DNA of 64,000 nucleotides from Cruorifilaria tuberocauda (GCA_013365365.1 JABVXU010000031.1:124001-188000); one strand, 5' to 3'. Shown: positions 39,394-52,700, numbered from the stretch's first letter. Translations and numbers: made by a program. The notes: generated from the letters alone by a model not told the origin.

Positions 39394-42300
39394 CTATTTA
39401 TTCCAAATAATAGTTGCGATGCTCTTCGGTTCTAGTTGTATGCGAAGGACCAAGCCATCTTTAACTCTATCTTCGATCGAAAATATCATTGATTCATTAC
39501 TACGATTTAGAAGCACCAAAACTCGTTGATGTGTTGGAGTAACAAATGCAACTCCTTCATATGAAACTGGCTTCACGTAAAAATGTAATTCAATTCGAAC
39601 TGAACCCGGTGGGATGAATTTACTGAAATTTTTTTAGCTTTAATTTAAAAATGATGTAGAAAATATTTCCGGTAGTACATTTTCAGCATTTTTTGCCAAA
39701 CAGAGAAAGTGAAAAGTAATTTAATGACAAGTAATTTGCTCCTTTTTTTCGTAAAAGGAAAATATCGTTTTTTTAGCTGTATTTTTTAAATGACTATCGT
39801 AACAACTATCAGAGAACCGTCATTTATTTTAGATTGAATTTTTTCGGTTGACCTTTTTAAAATGCGTCGGTGCTTCAAATGTAGGTGATGTTGATCAGCA
39901 AGTACACTGTGTTAGATGATTAAAAAATAGAAAATAAATTCAAATTTTCGAGAAAGATAAAAATATTACCTGAAATGTCCCATAACATAAAACATAGGTT
40001 GCTTATAAAATTCATCAGCAGTTGCATTTACTATTATTGGAGCATCTACATAATTATTGGCTAAGTTCGGTCCACCTTTCAAATCAAGACAAAGATTCCA
40101 ATCAGTCCATCCAGACACCCAGTTAGAAAGATCCTGAAGTTCTTGCGATTAGGGGCGAGGCAACCATGCTTTGTTGTAAGCATTTATTTCCTTCTAAATT
40201 ACTTAATTTTATTAATTTCTCATAAGCATTATATGTTGATGCCTCTAAAAAACTATTCAGAATGGGAATTAAAATCACAGATATAGATTATTTCTCCGAT
40301 ATGTGATGTTGAACTCCGGTAATTAGTTAACATTAGTTGCCTCTGAAAATTTATAATACTAGGAAAAAATTCAAGAGCAGAATTCTTGAGTGCTAACAGA
40401 GAATCTCATTACTGACACTTGGATTTATAAATCATCTAGCTACTATCATCGATAGAACATATGCAGCAATTATTGCTTCACAATAAAACTTTCAAATTAT
40501 ATCGAGTTTTATAAAAAAGTAGAATGATACCTGAATGATATCATGAGCATACATATCACCGCGTGACCAGTCTCCTAAAAGTGGACTATGTTCAAAAGGC
40601 TTGGATCCAGCACACGCCTGAATAGAAATTTTCTTCACTTTTTTGCTGTAACTAGTAGATTCCACTATTATGTGGCATAATAATCTGAAAAGTACCCAAT
40701 AATCCAATGTATGGTAATGATCTCTTGGATTTTTTTACCACAAGATTTTAAACAAAGCTAGCCTCAGTTCCGAAAATGAACTTAGTTGGATGACGATTGT
40801 GCGTTTCAGACAGATGCGACACTGGCACGAAATCGGTATACCAGTGGACTGCTATGCCAGATACGTATTGAGCAGCTTCCTTATCTTTAAGGACCTTAAA
40901 TAACAAATCTAAATTTATCTAAATTACGACCAATCTCATAAATAAATTCTTGATAATATTCAATTTAGCAGCCAAGTGATAAATTAAAGTACGGTATTAA
41001 TCCTATGATATCGTATATATATAGTATTAAGCCTATGAAGGCTAGATAAGAACACAAACAAATACCACATCAGCCCAGACCGGTAACTGCGTTCGCTGAT
41101 CATCCATTATCATTACTGATATATTCTGACCCACTTTACTTTCTCGTAACGCTGGACCAAGATGGTTTTTTATAAAATCGCTAAAAAGTTGTATCGTTAA
41201 AAATGAAGCAATTCATCTATCTTAGTGATTATTAAAGAGGAATGGTGATCAAAGATTTGATGAAGAAGTGACGAAACTGGATGATCTATCCATGAAGTGA
41301 TCTCATTTAGACAGACTGTTTATTAATCTGACTATAAAATAAAAGATATATAAACATGCCGTTCAGTTTTGGGACTAAAATACATTGCTTGCCATTTGTA
41401 TGACAAATCAACGCCAGAAACTGGTTCGTTTTGCACAGTAATTCCCCAAAACACTACACCATTATTTTTGTATGCTTCAAGAAATCTGAAAGCAAATGAA
41501 AACAGATCTGCTCATAATTTCATCTAATTTTATGAAATTATGAAAATTATGAAATGGGAAATCCATATTACAGACGAAAGGATGATTAGAATTCGTTTCT
41601 TACTTCACATAGTGGTTAGCCCACGTCACGTGATATGGTCCATCAGGAGGTCCACGCAATGCACCTCCACCAATCATTTGCCCACTGGTTTTCATCCATC
41701 CTGGTGCTGACCATGGAGAAGCGAATAATTTCAGTACACCATTTGATAAGCTTACTGCTTGCTTGATGTAAGGAATCTGAACTGAAAATTTGGGTAGAAA
41801 ATGGAAACTGTTACTTCCCATCAAAAAAAGTGAAAATGGATTAAGAAATCTCAAAGAGTCAATTGAAAAATATTCTTCTAAAAATATAAAAACCGTAACA
41901 ATTAATTTATAGTGATTACAAAACATACTTTAAACTGGAAATCTTCTTTAGCCAATGAGAAATTACTAAGAGTAAAATCATTCGGTGAGTCATCATATGA
42001 ATATGCACGAGTTGAGAAATCGGTACTTGCAATCGGCACTCTGCCAATCGTATATTGTATTCCTCAAAATCTATATTCGTTTCGATGCAATAAAAGTAAT
42101 AGGCAAACTTTTCTGAATATCTTAAAAATTTATTTACTGGTATATTTTTTATAATATCAATGAATATTTCGAACATGAAGCTTACGTTTGAATTACCTAT
42201 ATTTCCAAAATAGGACTGTAACAGATTAGCTTGAGTTGATTCACTCAGTGAATTGATATTAATTCCAGCTGCATCAGTGAATGCTCCACCAAATCCAATA

Positions 42301-43979
42301 ATTGTTTGGAACCGTATCCTCCCATCGATTTTCAAGCGAATGATCCCAGTTTCTACAAATAATTTTTTGAATCTCGAAAATTACCAATAAAAAAAAGCTA
42401 ATCAACGAATTTTTGAATATATTTGTGAAATTTATTAACAAAAAATAAATGGAATAATCATTCATAATTTCACTATAATGTGCTAGTTACATACGCATTA
42501 GCTTCATTTGTCAAAAAGGTTTTATTCCTTCAACCTATTTAAAAGTTTACCATTTCCATGGAAAAATGAGAAGTTAATTCAAACAAACAATCATTAGCAT
42601 TAATAATAATAATAGTAAGAGGTATTTGTTGTGCATAATCAATTTAGCTACTGCTATTATGTTCCAAAAAATTAAAGAGAGAATCTTTGAAATACGGTAC
42701 GGCAAGAAAACTTTCAATAAAAGATGATACAACAGCGAAATCCTCAGTCACCAAAGTTGTACACGACTGTGGAATTTGATGCAATTAAAGCTCCAATGTT
42801 CTAAATTCTGCCTTTATTTCATATTTCCACTCAGTTGTTATCAATATCAAATTAATGTACTTCAGCGTTGAGTTCTGTATTGTGAATACGAAAACTGTAA
42901 GCTGAAGAATTTCTCAATGGCAAACAATTGAATTTAGAGCTCATAAATCACAATGAGGAAAGCAAGCTAATAAGGTAAGTGCTGTAAAAAATGTATACAT
43001 TAATGTATTTCACCATTTACTTTTTTATAATGATTTCTTGTACTTGAAAACTTTTCTCTCTCCTTCATGGAGCTTGAAAAAACTGGAACTTATAGGGATG
43101 TAAATTATTAAAGAATTTTGAATTACAGGATTCAAAAAATGAATGCTTAAAATTCACTCATTTTTTAAATCAATCTGTATAGGCTAAAGTAACATTATGA
43201 ATAAATAGCGCCTTTTCTTCTATTTTTTAAAAAGAAATACTACCATTTGCCTTTTTCATGAACGAAGAGACAGTACGTTCGAAACGTTTCCCACGTTGGT
43301 TTGTTTTATAGATGGCAGCCTTCAACGATTGCAAGTTACCGACTTCTGGTACATTATCACAATATGTCGCGTTACATACGCAAACTACACTTTCTTTCTT
43401 TCCATAATATCGCTGTTGACATTTTTTAATTTCGATACCTAAAATTTGTGAAAAAAATTATCACCGATTGAGCAATTTCAAAATTTCATTTAGAAAAGAT
43501 GAAAGAATGATTATACAAAAATGTACACAAACTATAACTCTAAACCCTTGCTATGAAATTAGTTTGTATCACTTACCGATAAATGTAATTTATCAAATAA
43601 GTATCTTTTTCCAGTTTGTTCAAGTATACAGTCATATGATTTACTTGTTGTTAAAAAATAAATGAGAAGTTAATGATGATGCGGAATAAATTTTAATACC
43701 AACGAATTCGAATTTCAATACTTAATATTCACAAACTGACCAAGAAAATCCAGTGATTCTGAATATCTGGTTTAGAGAAAGTCGTTTGGTAAGCTCTAAA
43801 AGATTGCTCAATCTTCTTAATTCTACACTATATTCTATCGATAATGCTTGATAGTAATGATAAACTAGTGATGTGAATTATTTACCTGAGCATAATAGCG
43901 TTGTGCAGTAAAGCAGCAAAAATAAGCAGAAAGCAGAAAGTGAAGAACTTCGAAAGTTACGGTTGAATATAATATCCAT
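39394..43979 (-). CDS. GBA: Lysosomal glucosylceramidase (glycoside hydrolase family 30)
   Basis: Hydrolyses glucosylceramide to glucose and ceramide in the lysosome. Eleven exons: 43886-43979, 43244-43438, 42197-42352, 41929-42062, 41604-41776, 41360-41485, 41066-41180, 40763-40894, 40531-40617, 39970-40133 and 39394-39622. They total 534 residues, near the human length, with all phases consistent. Residues 1-31 are a signal peptide ([18 protein letters not shown]). [10 protein letters not shown] is the family's N-terminal Cys block, [10 protein letters not shown] and [10 protein letters not shown] are barrel strands, and [11 protein letters not shown] follows. The acid/base Glu is residue 271 in VQNEP and the nucleophile Glu is residue 375 in FGTEAC. 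The end, VLLNRSNE to IIWNK, is the beta-sandwich. Two introns (after exons 6 and 8) appear to start with GC. The gene lies between two SEC14-GOLD paralogues on the opposite strand. Confidence 0.96.
40618..40762 (-). other. Predicted GC-AG intron 8 of glucosylceramidase
   Basis: Read on -, exon 8 ends ACTGAG and is followed by GCTAGC; the next exon starts after ATTCAG with GCGTGTGCTGG. Joining here gives FGTEACAGSK, matching the family around the nucleophile Glu. Using the downstream GT would insert about three residues next to the active site. GCTAGC is a poorer match to the GC donor consensus than the other two cases. Confidence 0.55.
41181..41359 (-). other. Predicted GC-AG intron 6 of glucosylceramidase
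   Basis: Read on -, the exon end GAACG is followed by GCATGT and the intron ends TTTTTAG. This join gives [13 protein letters not shown], aligning exactly with the human EHQRDFIARDLGP. The alternative GT donor four bases later (CAT|GTTTAT) leaves the next exon out of frame. Confidence 0.75.
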
Positions 43980-45331
43980 GTAAAAGAGAAATCAGACCTG
44001 AGAGTGAAACTTCTTTTACAGAGAAGACACGGTCAATTGCTGTTTGCTATGGAATGCGCCACGTATCGTCAATCACTTCCCGTATCAAGTTTTTGCATTC
44101 TCCTTTGCTCACTCAATACTTCCAGTTAGTAGAGAGATCAACTCTTGAAAGAAATCCTAATATTTCCATGGAAATACCTGTCTACTATTTTTCATCATGT
44201 AAATGTCAATTATACTCCATCTTTTCACTTCTTTCCTCCATCCCACTCACTTTTTCTCTTTTCTTTTAAAATTATCACAAATTATCAAAATTCATCACTC
44301 TCTTTGTTAATGACAAGAATCTTTGTCAATGAATCATTTACACAGGAATGTTTATTATTGAAGAATAATTGTTTTAAAGATCTAATTTTCTCGAGAATCA
44401 AAAATTCCAACAAATTGAAATTTGATTAAGATTGTGTTAAGTTTGAAAAAAGAAAAAAAAAACTTGAAGGTCAGATAGAAATTTAAACGTACCTTTAAAT
44501 TATAAAATATGATAAGGAACACTTAAATTATGCCCGCATAAACCTCGCATTTCCAAACAAAGGAACTTTTAGAATACTTGTTGGTCATTCTATAAGAGGA
44601 AAGTTCGGTTTAAAATTAAGGTTTTCTTTTGGATTTTGAGGTTTTCTTGTATTTGATTCTTCAAATTCTCCATCCCATTCAAGTTTTTCATTTTGAATTT
44701 ATTAATCCATTATCATAATTTCTCACTGCCTTCCATAATTCCATCATTTAGAATGAGACGAATGGACTTGACTTATCTCCTATACTCTCGAGTAAAACCG
44801 GAGCGATCCGGACTAAGGACCATGAGACAACTTTCAACGACAGCAATCATTTCCAATATGCTCGATACACTGAATATCAGGACAAGACTTTATGTAGAAT
44901 ATCTCGAGATTCCTTCATTTAGAACGTCTCGAGAAGAATCCTCCATTCTTTTTTTCAGGGAAGCGAAAGGTCGCTACGATTAGAGAACGATGCTGTTGAA
45001 GAGGTCGATAAGAACGAGTGCAAAATAGAATAAGCGTGATTGTGATAAAGAATGAAAGGAATTACTGCGCAGCTGGAATACTTGTCGCCCGGCAATTCTA
45101 AGGTAAGGTTGGCTTTTTGGAAATGACTGAATTTGTTTGGCCCTTTCAGTTTTACTTTTACGATTTACTTTGATTTTTGAAATTTTTAATTTAATTTCTT
45201 TTGTAGTTTAAATTAAAAGTTTTTTAAAAAAAAAGTTTTCTAACTTTTTGCTTATCTCTGTTCTTTATTCTCTTAATAACGACTATTTCTTTCCGAAGTA
45301 TCACCAAATAACTTGCAGATTATAAAATTAA
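43980..45331. other. Divergent spacer between glucosylceramidase and SEC14-2
   Basis: Promoter-bearing interval for two divergent genes. The right part (44740-45110) is richer in GC and contains an open frame on + (44693-44983, 96 codons, no family recognised) and an exon-like segment at 45052-45102. The rest is T-rich. Confidence 0.45.
45052..45102 (+). other. Possible alternative or 5' exon of SEC14-2
   Basis: ATG at 45052 opens 17 codons (MKGITAQLEYLSPGNSK) ending exactly at a strong donor AAG|GTAAGG. SEC14-like proteins often begin with a short exon ending in a similar LSP motif, so this may be an alternative first exon. However, joining to the acceptor before 45317 does not keep it in frame with the start used for SEC14-2. 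It could equally be 5' UTR. Confidence 0.3.
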
Positions 45332-48243
45332 ATGTATCAGAACGAAAATGACTCAATCCATGGCTTGATTTCTGGCTCATCATTGTCCTGCAAACAAAAC
45401 TTAGATGATATCGAACAGTTTCGAAAACGTATGGCACCGGTTCTGAATGAATATCCATCTTACAACACGACATTTACATTGGAACGATGGCTTCGTTCAT
45501 ACGATGATAATATAGGTTACTATTTACTAATTAACTGGAATTGTTCTGTAACCTAAATATTTTGCTTTTTGATTCCTTCATTCGATGAAAAGTGTGATTC
45601 AGCTGGATGCATGGTGTAAATTACAGTGAGAAGATAAGTAGGAATTTTTATATTTTAGACTTTAATTACAAGTGCTTCCAGTTAAGCTAATCAATTTTCA
45701 GAAGAAGCAGCGAAAAGAATGACACGGGCTTTGCAAAATATCCGTATGCTTGATGTTTGTAGAGATTATGATAGTACCCAGTCGTTGAACGATTTTTTGC
45801 ACACGCTAAGTCAAGCTGCTGAGTATTTTCCAGGTTAGTATTGAAATGGAAGACATGAACAGGAAATTGAGGACCAGTTTGTTTCAATTTTCATTAGAAC
45901 TATAAAAATATGAAAATATGTGATATTTTTTTGATATAAGTACAAATAAACTGAGAGTTGCATCTACAAATATTCGCACAGAATATTTATTAATTGTTAC
46001 ATTGAAAATTTTCTACTAGTTCTGTTAGTGTTGGACCACATTCATAAGTTGTGTTACTGTTCTTTTATATCTGCTTTATGAGATAATATTATGAAGATGA
46101 AATGATAAAGTACTTTGTTTTCAGGTGGTATTATGGGTCCGGACAAACATGGAAATATTATTTTCGTACAACCGATGGGTCGTGCTCGACCGAAGACGAT
46201 GATGCGTTTGGGACGTGTCTCCGATCTTTATAGGGCAGCAATTTTGGAAGCTGAAGCTTGCATGTATTTTTTAAGGTATTTCCATTTTCATAGTTCATTA
46301 TACGTTGTCAAACTATCTCTCGGAAGAGTGAAAAAAGTAAAGTTAATGGAAGATGAAAAATGTTCAGTAGCTTAAGCTTGTTAATCTATCTCCTTCATTA
46401 TTATGAAAAGATATTTTTTTAATTGTATTAATAGCCTAGTAGAGTTTATTCCATACTTTAACTTAACCCGGAGTGAACTTTTCCACTTTTATAGAAAAGA
46501 AGAAGCTGCTAAAGGACGTCAGCTTAGTATTATTTTTATTTCTGACCTCGCAGAATTATCTTTGGAAACAATTTACATGCCTGCTGTAAGAGCATACATG
46601 AATGTTTTGAATTTAATGCAGGTTTCTTTTCATATCTTTCTAAATCCTACCTTATTTCAAATGTATTTTCCAAAATTACCTTGAAATCTACGCTTTCGGA
46701 CCCATACACAATCCTAAAAAAATATTTATACGTCGTTTTTTCATTACCCGGCACCTTTCGTATCAATTTGGGCATTTAGTATTCCTTACAGAACTTTCAT
46801 GCTATGAAAAGAAGAAACTTTATCATTTTAGTATTTGTTCCCGAATTCGATAAAAAAGGTGTACGTGATCAATTCGCCCTCTATGGTCAATGTTCTTTTT
46901 AATATGGTGAAACGAGTAGTTTCTAAAGTAAGATAAATTGAGATAAAAATCTTGAAAGCGTTTTAGTTTATAACGAAATTTAAATTGACGAAAACAAGCA
47001 TTATATTTAAATCTAAATTATCAGAAAACGAATTAGATCGAATATTATTACTTTACTGCATTGTATTTAGATCTCTGATTTTTAGTTAACATTGATTATT
47101 CTCTGACAAGGATTATATATCTATAATCATTATGATCGCGATGCTTTTGTTGATTATTTCATTTTTTTCTGCAAAGCTCTTATCTTTTGGAAAAATTTTA
47201 TGAATTTCAAGAGGGATTTCAGTTCCTAAATATTATAGATATTGAAAGTTTTTTCAGACAATAATTCAAAAAGTCGAATTTATTGGCAATGATTGGAAGC
47301 AGCGATTAAGAGATGAGCTTGGTGAAGAAAATATTTTTAGGTATTGGGGTGGCACAAAGGAAGCTCCAAAAGAAACGGGTACAATACGCATGGGTGGTGA
47401 AGTACCGGCTAGTTTGAGGTGACGTTAATTTTCAGTTTATTTTTCATAAATAGCAAGCTCTTATAGCTATTGTTCTAACTGCGTTTTTATATGTAGAATT
47501 AAAGCGCTTGAATCATTAAAAGTGATGGTATTGCGGCGGGATTTTAAGGAAATTTCTTTGACTTTAGTGTCATAAAAGTGATCTCTGAATTACTTGCGGT
47601 GAATTTTTCACGAAGATTCGGGTTATTTTTCAAATTTCATTTGCAGGGAGGAGATTTTGAAAACGCTGAAATTCATGCCCGATAATCAGTTAATGAAAGC
47701 AACAGTTCCAGCCGGTGGTATGCTGAAGGTTCCAGTTCATGTGCTGCAGTTAAATTCATTACTGCAGTGGTATTTTACTGTGAGTACTGGGGACATTGAC
47801 TTCAAAATTACATATGGTGAAAAGGAAGAAGAGGTATGGTTTATTGTAAATTCCGATAAAATTTATTGTTTTTTTCTTTTTGGAAATCTGTTTGAGCGAA
47901 ATTTTTTTCGCATCAGAATTTATAATTAACGAGATAAAAATATTTCTCTGGACTGAATTTCTATTTTTTTAAATATTTGCTTTTAATCCTTGTTAAATTA
48001 TCATCGGTAAAATGGAAATTAAAAAAGTATATTATAGTGAAATTGATGTAGAATTCGTAAGTTGATTAAGAATTTTTGTTAATTTCTCAGATCTGGCCGC
48101 ATTTTCGTCTGTCAACCGAATTTGTCCCGGAATTTGGCGATTTGTTGTGCCATCAAAAAGGGGCCTATATTCTTCACTTCTGTAATCCTGCAAAACTATT
48201 TAATAAAGTAGTCGCATACAATATTTCGGTAAAGGATCCGTAA
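45332..48243 (+). CDS. SEC14 (CRAL-TRIO) plus GOLD domain lipid-transfer protein, paralogue 2
   Basis: Paralogue of the gene at 35669-38454 with the same eight-exon plan and the same intron phases: 45332-45515, 45702-45833, 46125-46275, 46495-46621, 46832-46927, 47258-47418, 47647-47833 and 48091-48243 (396 residues). CRAL-TRIO N-terminal helices: LERWLRSYDDN, EEAAKRMTRAL. Lipid-binding fold: EYFPGGIMGPDKHGN, LSIIFISDLAEL, KKVYVINSPSMVNVLF, FIGNDWK, YWGG. GOLD: LLQWYFTVSTGDIDFKI, GAYILHFCN. The Asp-Arg motif before the first helix is less conserved than in paralogue 1, and sequence similarity between the two proteins is moderate, so the duplication is old or one copy has diverged quickly. Lipid specificity cannot be read from the sequence. 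Confidence 0.93.
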
Positions 48244-48330
48244 AATCCATTGAAAAAAGTTGTTACCAATAGTTCAAAGCTCCCACTGCTGTGGAATTTT
48301 AAGAAATTTGAGATTTATTTGAGTTGAGTT

Positions 48331-48600
48331 GTTGCTCGGGCACCAATAATTTGGGTTGTTGATGAAGTTTGTTTGAGTTGAGGTTTTTGGGTTTAGCACG
48401 AACCAACGTAATCTCTTTATTCGGTAGTAGATTTGTATACAGCAACCAGTCAAAAGGGGTGATTTTTCTTGAAGAATCCAAAGCGGTTATAGAATGGATC
48501 AGAAAAAAATTTGAACGGATCAGATGCACCTAATTGGTATCCTGGTCTTTTATAGTGAAATACCAGTAGGCGGAGATTTACTAGGATGAGATTGTTTACA
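48331..48600 (-). mobile_element. Truncated LTR-retrotransposon end (LTR plus primer-binding site)
   Basis: Read on -, the segment starts TGTAAACAAT (48600 downward). It has a TATAAAAG box about 45 bases in (48547-48554) and ends just before TGGTGCCCGAGCAAC (48331-48345), which looks like a primer-binding site complementary to a tRNA 3' end with CCA. LTR with TATA box followed by a PBS is the standard 5' end of an LTR element. Nothing resembling gag or pol follows, since the SEC14-2 3' flank begins at once. There is no second LTR and no target-site duplication that I could see. The assignment rests on pattern, not on homology. Confidence 0.5.
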
Positions 48601-49732
48601 GTTGAAATTCATTAACACATTGCAAAAAAGAGAAACTGGAATATTTGTAAAGAGATGATTAAAGATAATGTCCACAAAATGTTAAGGTCAAATAAGATTT
48701 ATGATGAGGTTTACAAAATATTTAAATATAATTTATGGGAATGTTTACATAGATTGTTGTGTACCGAAAACTTATTACAATTTATAGAAATTATTAGTTT
48801 AACGGTTTGAGGGGAATTATTTTATAATTGGAAAGAAAAGTTTTCATGAACCTTCGGATTTTCCGATTTTCAGCATTGAGGTGAGAAGATGCAATCACAT
48901 CAGTCAAATGCGATTGAATTATTTTATAGGTAAAATCAAGAATTTGTTTTAAAAATGATGTAGGAATTTCTTTCGGTTGATGGTGCATGATTTTATCGAT
49001 GTAAGTTATAAAAAGCATAACTGTAAGCGAACAATTTTGTTTTGAATAAATGAATGGTGTGGTAAATTTCGTACTTAATTCGTACTTGTAATTTGTTTTA
49101 TTGATTTGTATAAACGAAAAACCAAGTTTTCACGTTTCTTCAGCTCAGAATTGTAAAATTATTGACCGCAGTGATTCAGTGATCCGCACTTGGTGATATC
49201 ATGCTTTTTATCACCGTTTGATAATTGTTCAAGATTCGAAGAATTTATCATCACGCTTTAGTCTATAATTCCTTTATTTTATTAATAATATGGTTGGAAA
49301 GTCAACAGATATGTCATCCAAAATTTGGTGAACTTTTCTGCATCATGATTTGTGATTTTAAAGCAGTATCGTAGCAAAATAAACACACCGTTAAAAGCTT
49401 TGTTCGAATATAAAGCTAAGAAATCAATGGTGGTTACTAATAATTCATAGAGTTATTAATTATTTGATCGAAAAATGATAGAAAGTATGTCTTCGAAGTA
49501 ATTCGAGTTTGAATTTTGAACAGTTTTCTTTAAATGTGAGCATTAAAATCCAAAAAGAGTAGGGAAGGTATTGAGCTTCTATTGAAATAGTCAGAAGAAG
49601 TAAGGACCGGTAAGAATGTCAGATTGTTTACAGAGCAAATTTCTATTATAATAATTTGTCATTAACTAATCGTGGTCAGTGGAGTGTCTCGGTAAATAAT
49701 ATTACCTAATGATAGTGGTATCTAATAGCATA
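48601..49732. other. Spacer upstream of MAM gene
   Basis: AT-rich, no gene supported. It includes the promoter side of the MAM protein gene; no element recognised. Confidence 0.5.
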
Positions 49733-52700
49733 ATGTTATTACCGACGAGAATGTCTTTCATAATTGCTCTTCTAAGTTTCACCTGTTCAGGTATTTTTGG
49801 ATATTATAATTGTGAATAGTATCTGCGAGTTAATTAATATTTTTAGCATGAAGTTTACATAACATCCATGAAGTTTACATATTCGCTGTATTAAGAACCT
49901 GTTATTAAAGTTCTTCATATCCAAGTTTTTTGATGGAAAAAATTTCATAACGCAAAATCTCCTTTCATTCAATAGTATTACAAAATTTAGAAATCAAACA
50001 TTTTCTTCTAATGTTTTATTTTAAACACAAATTTTGCCTCAGCAAACATAATTTGTTGTGGAGACTGGAACATTCATTTCATACGACTGAATTGTCATTA
50101 TTATAGCTTATGGTTGCGTACCTTTTGATTACAATGCAATTGCGCAAAATGTGGCATTACAGTCGCACTATGCTTTTGGTGAAAATACACTGAAATCAGA
50201 ACCGATCAGTATCAGTGAGTGATAATATTGAATTGCAAAAGATTGCTTTTTTCAGAATTTTTTTACTCAATGAATAAGAAAAATCATGTTCCTGATTTAC
50301 AGGTATACAGACTAATACTAATTCTTAATCTATTAGTACAGTTAATATAACGGAAACACACATTACTTATCTTTACTTCTTTACTTCCTGTCTGCACTTA
50401 TTGATTTTTAACATCAAATTAAAAACAAAGAAATGAATAGGTAATACGATGGAAAAGAGACCCATTGATGGAACAAGCGACTTATTTTGCTATGATTTCG
50501 ATTCCAGTTGTCGATGGCATAATTTACCTAATTTATTTATAAATGGTGGTTTAAATTGGTTCCGCGGTAAAGGCTCTCTGGATCGTAATCGTTTACAGGT
50601 TTAACTTAGTCTTCTATTATTTCTCTCGAAAAAAATTAAACATAAGTTTCCGAAGTTTCAGATGCTTGATTACCAAATTAAAAAGTTGAATTTAAAGAAA
50701 GATCGTTAAAATTTAATCAGTAACAAGAATTTCTTCTTGTATAAAATGCTGACTACATCTTTTCTAAAAATAGTCTACTTCCACATGATTTTAATGATCC
50801 AAGAAATCGGTCTGTTCTTAATCTTAATAAATAGTATATCTCATAAAGGATTATGCTGAAGTCATGGAAGTTGAAAAATATCTTATAAAATACTCCAGAA
50901 GAGCACAAATTTCTTAAGTTCTGATTAATTCATATAGATTGATTTACATAGGTATCAACTGGAACATACATTACGCCTGATGGAACTTACGGCATTGTAG
51001 CAACAGATCAAATTCAGGCTCCGAGTACGAAGGCGACATTAGTTAGTGATGTAATAAACTGTCAGCTTGGATCGGGAGAACTGCGATTCATGTGAGCCTG
51101 CATCTTCAGATAAATTTCAGAGGGATTTTAAAAACTTAAGAGAATGATAGTTGTTAACAGTGAGAAGTTTAAAAGAAAGGATTCATTGAAAATTTTGAGA
51201 TGGAATTGATCAGTTGTATTTTCAATAACTTCTAACTCCGCATGACTTTTTATTCATTTATCCATACATCATAAATGACTAGAAAGTCATGCGGAGTTGG
51301 AAGTTATTGAAAATACAACTGATCAAATTATGTTTTGGGCAGTAAATTATATCCATGATTTCCGGTACTGGATAAGTCCAGATGTACGATTAACAGTATG
51401 CATAAAGCGCACCAGTCAATCATATCCGAATTTTGACTTCTGCACCAATCCGATAAGAGGAGGCAGTCCAGGACCGGCACAAATTACCATTGATAATTTT
51501 AGAAATGAACCATTTCAGGTTTTATTTTTTGATTGAAAATATGTAGAATCATTTCATAGATATTCCATTACTGATTCACTTGGTTTCTGATAATTCCGAT
51601 CATTTTTAGCGGAGATTAGCAAAAAAGAAAGTGAAGAAATGGTTTTGATGAAATTTCTCGTGAAATTTTATCTTAAAAATCTAGTATTCTGTCTTTTTTA
51701 ACACTTCTAAAATTTTTAATTCATGTCATTTTCTAATGTTTTACTTCACTTCTAAATGAAATTTCCATCTTCATGTTGTAGATTTTGATCCAAGCTGATA
51801 ATTTCGTATTTCATTCTGCCAATTTGGAAGGCGGTTTTGCCATTATTGACAATTTGGAATATTTTGGTGATCTGTGTTCTGATGATACTATACTGCCGAT
51901 CAATGTCCGAATTATATTTATTAATTTCCACTTATTGACATTCCATGCTACTTTCAGTGCCTTTTAACTCCACAAGTACAGAAAAGAACAAGGCTAATTT
52001 CCAAACTCTAAAACTTCTATTTCAATTTATTTAATTTTAACGTGAATTTTAGGGAATTAATTTGTTTTATAGCAAGATCCTATCGTATCGCAAGTCATGC
52101 ACGACGGAAGTGAACTGATTGGAATTTCTGGTCCAAAAACCACTTTTACGGTTTATAAATCAGTATGTAATGTACTACAGTGTACTTTCGACGGCGATAA
52201 TCAGTGCGATATAGATATCTCGAATTCAGCGTGGTTCATTGCGCATCCAGGTATTGATGGGACTCGAATAGAGAGTAACACTTCCAGCCTATTTTATAAT
52301 CCAGGTAAAATAAATTTCCATTAATTTGAAATTTTTAAAAGAAAGTATAGACTGAAGATAAATAGTAATGTGAAGCATTGTTAGATGCACCGTACAATGA
52401 TATCAAAGTTAAGTAACCTTGCAGAATACAAAATTTCCTCTCCAAATATCATTACATTTTTAATGAAAGCATAAAAGAAGAAATATTTTATAGCTGGTTC
52501 GTTCATTTACATCTCAGGACCTGTAACAAAAGCTCGCCTTCATACGGCATCTTTCCAATCCACTATTAATTTCAACATTCTTTTCACTCATAACAAAATT
52601 TCAAACAATTCAAAACTGCAAGTTATTGTCAAAATGCGAGGAAAACCCACGGAGAAAATTGTATCCACGGTATTTCTCTTTAACCACTCTTTAAAATATC

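Noticed and set aside
46770..46927. Apparent frameshift between PEFDKK and VYVINSP in SEC14-2
   Set aside because: Using the acceptor CATTTTAG before 46832 gives YLFPNSIKKVYVINSPS in one frame and an exon of 96 bases, identical in size to the paralogue's exon.
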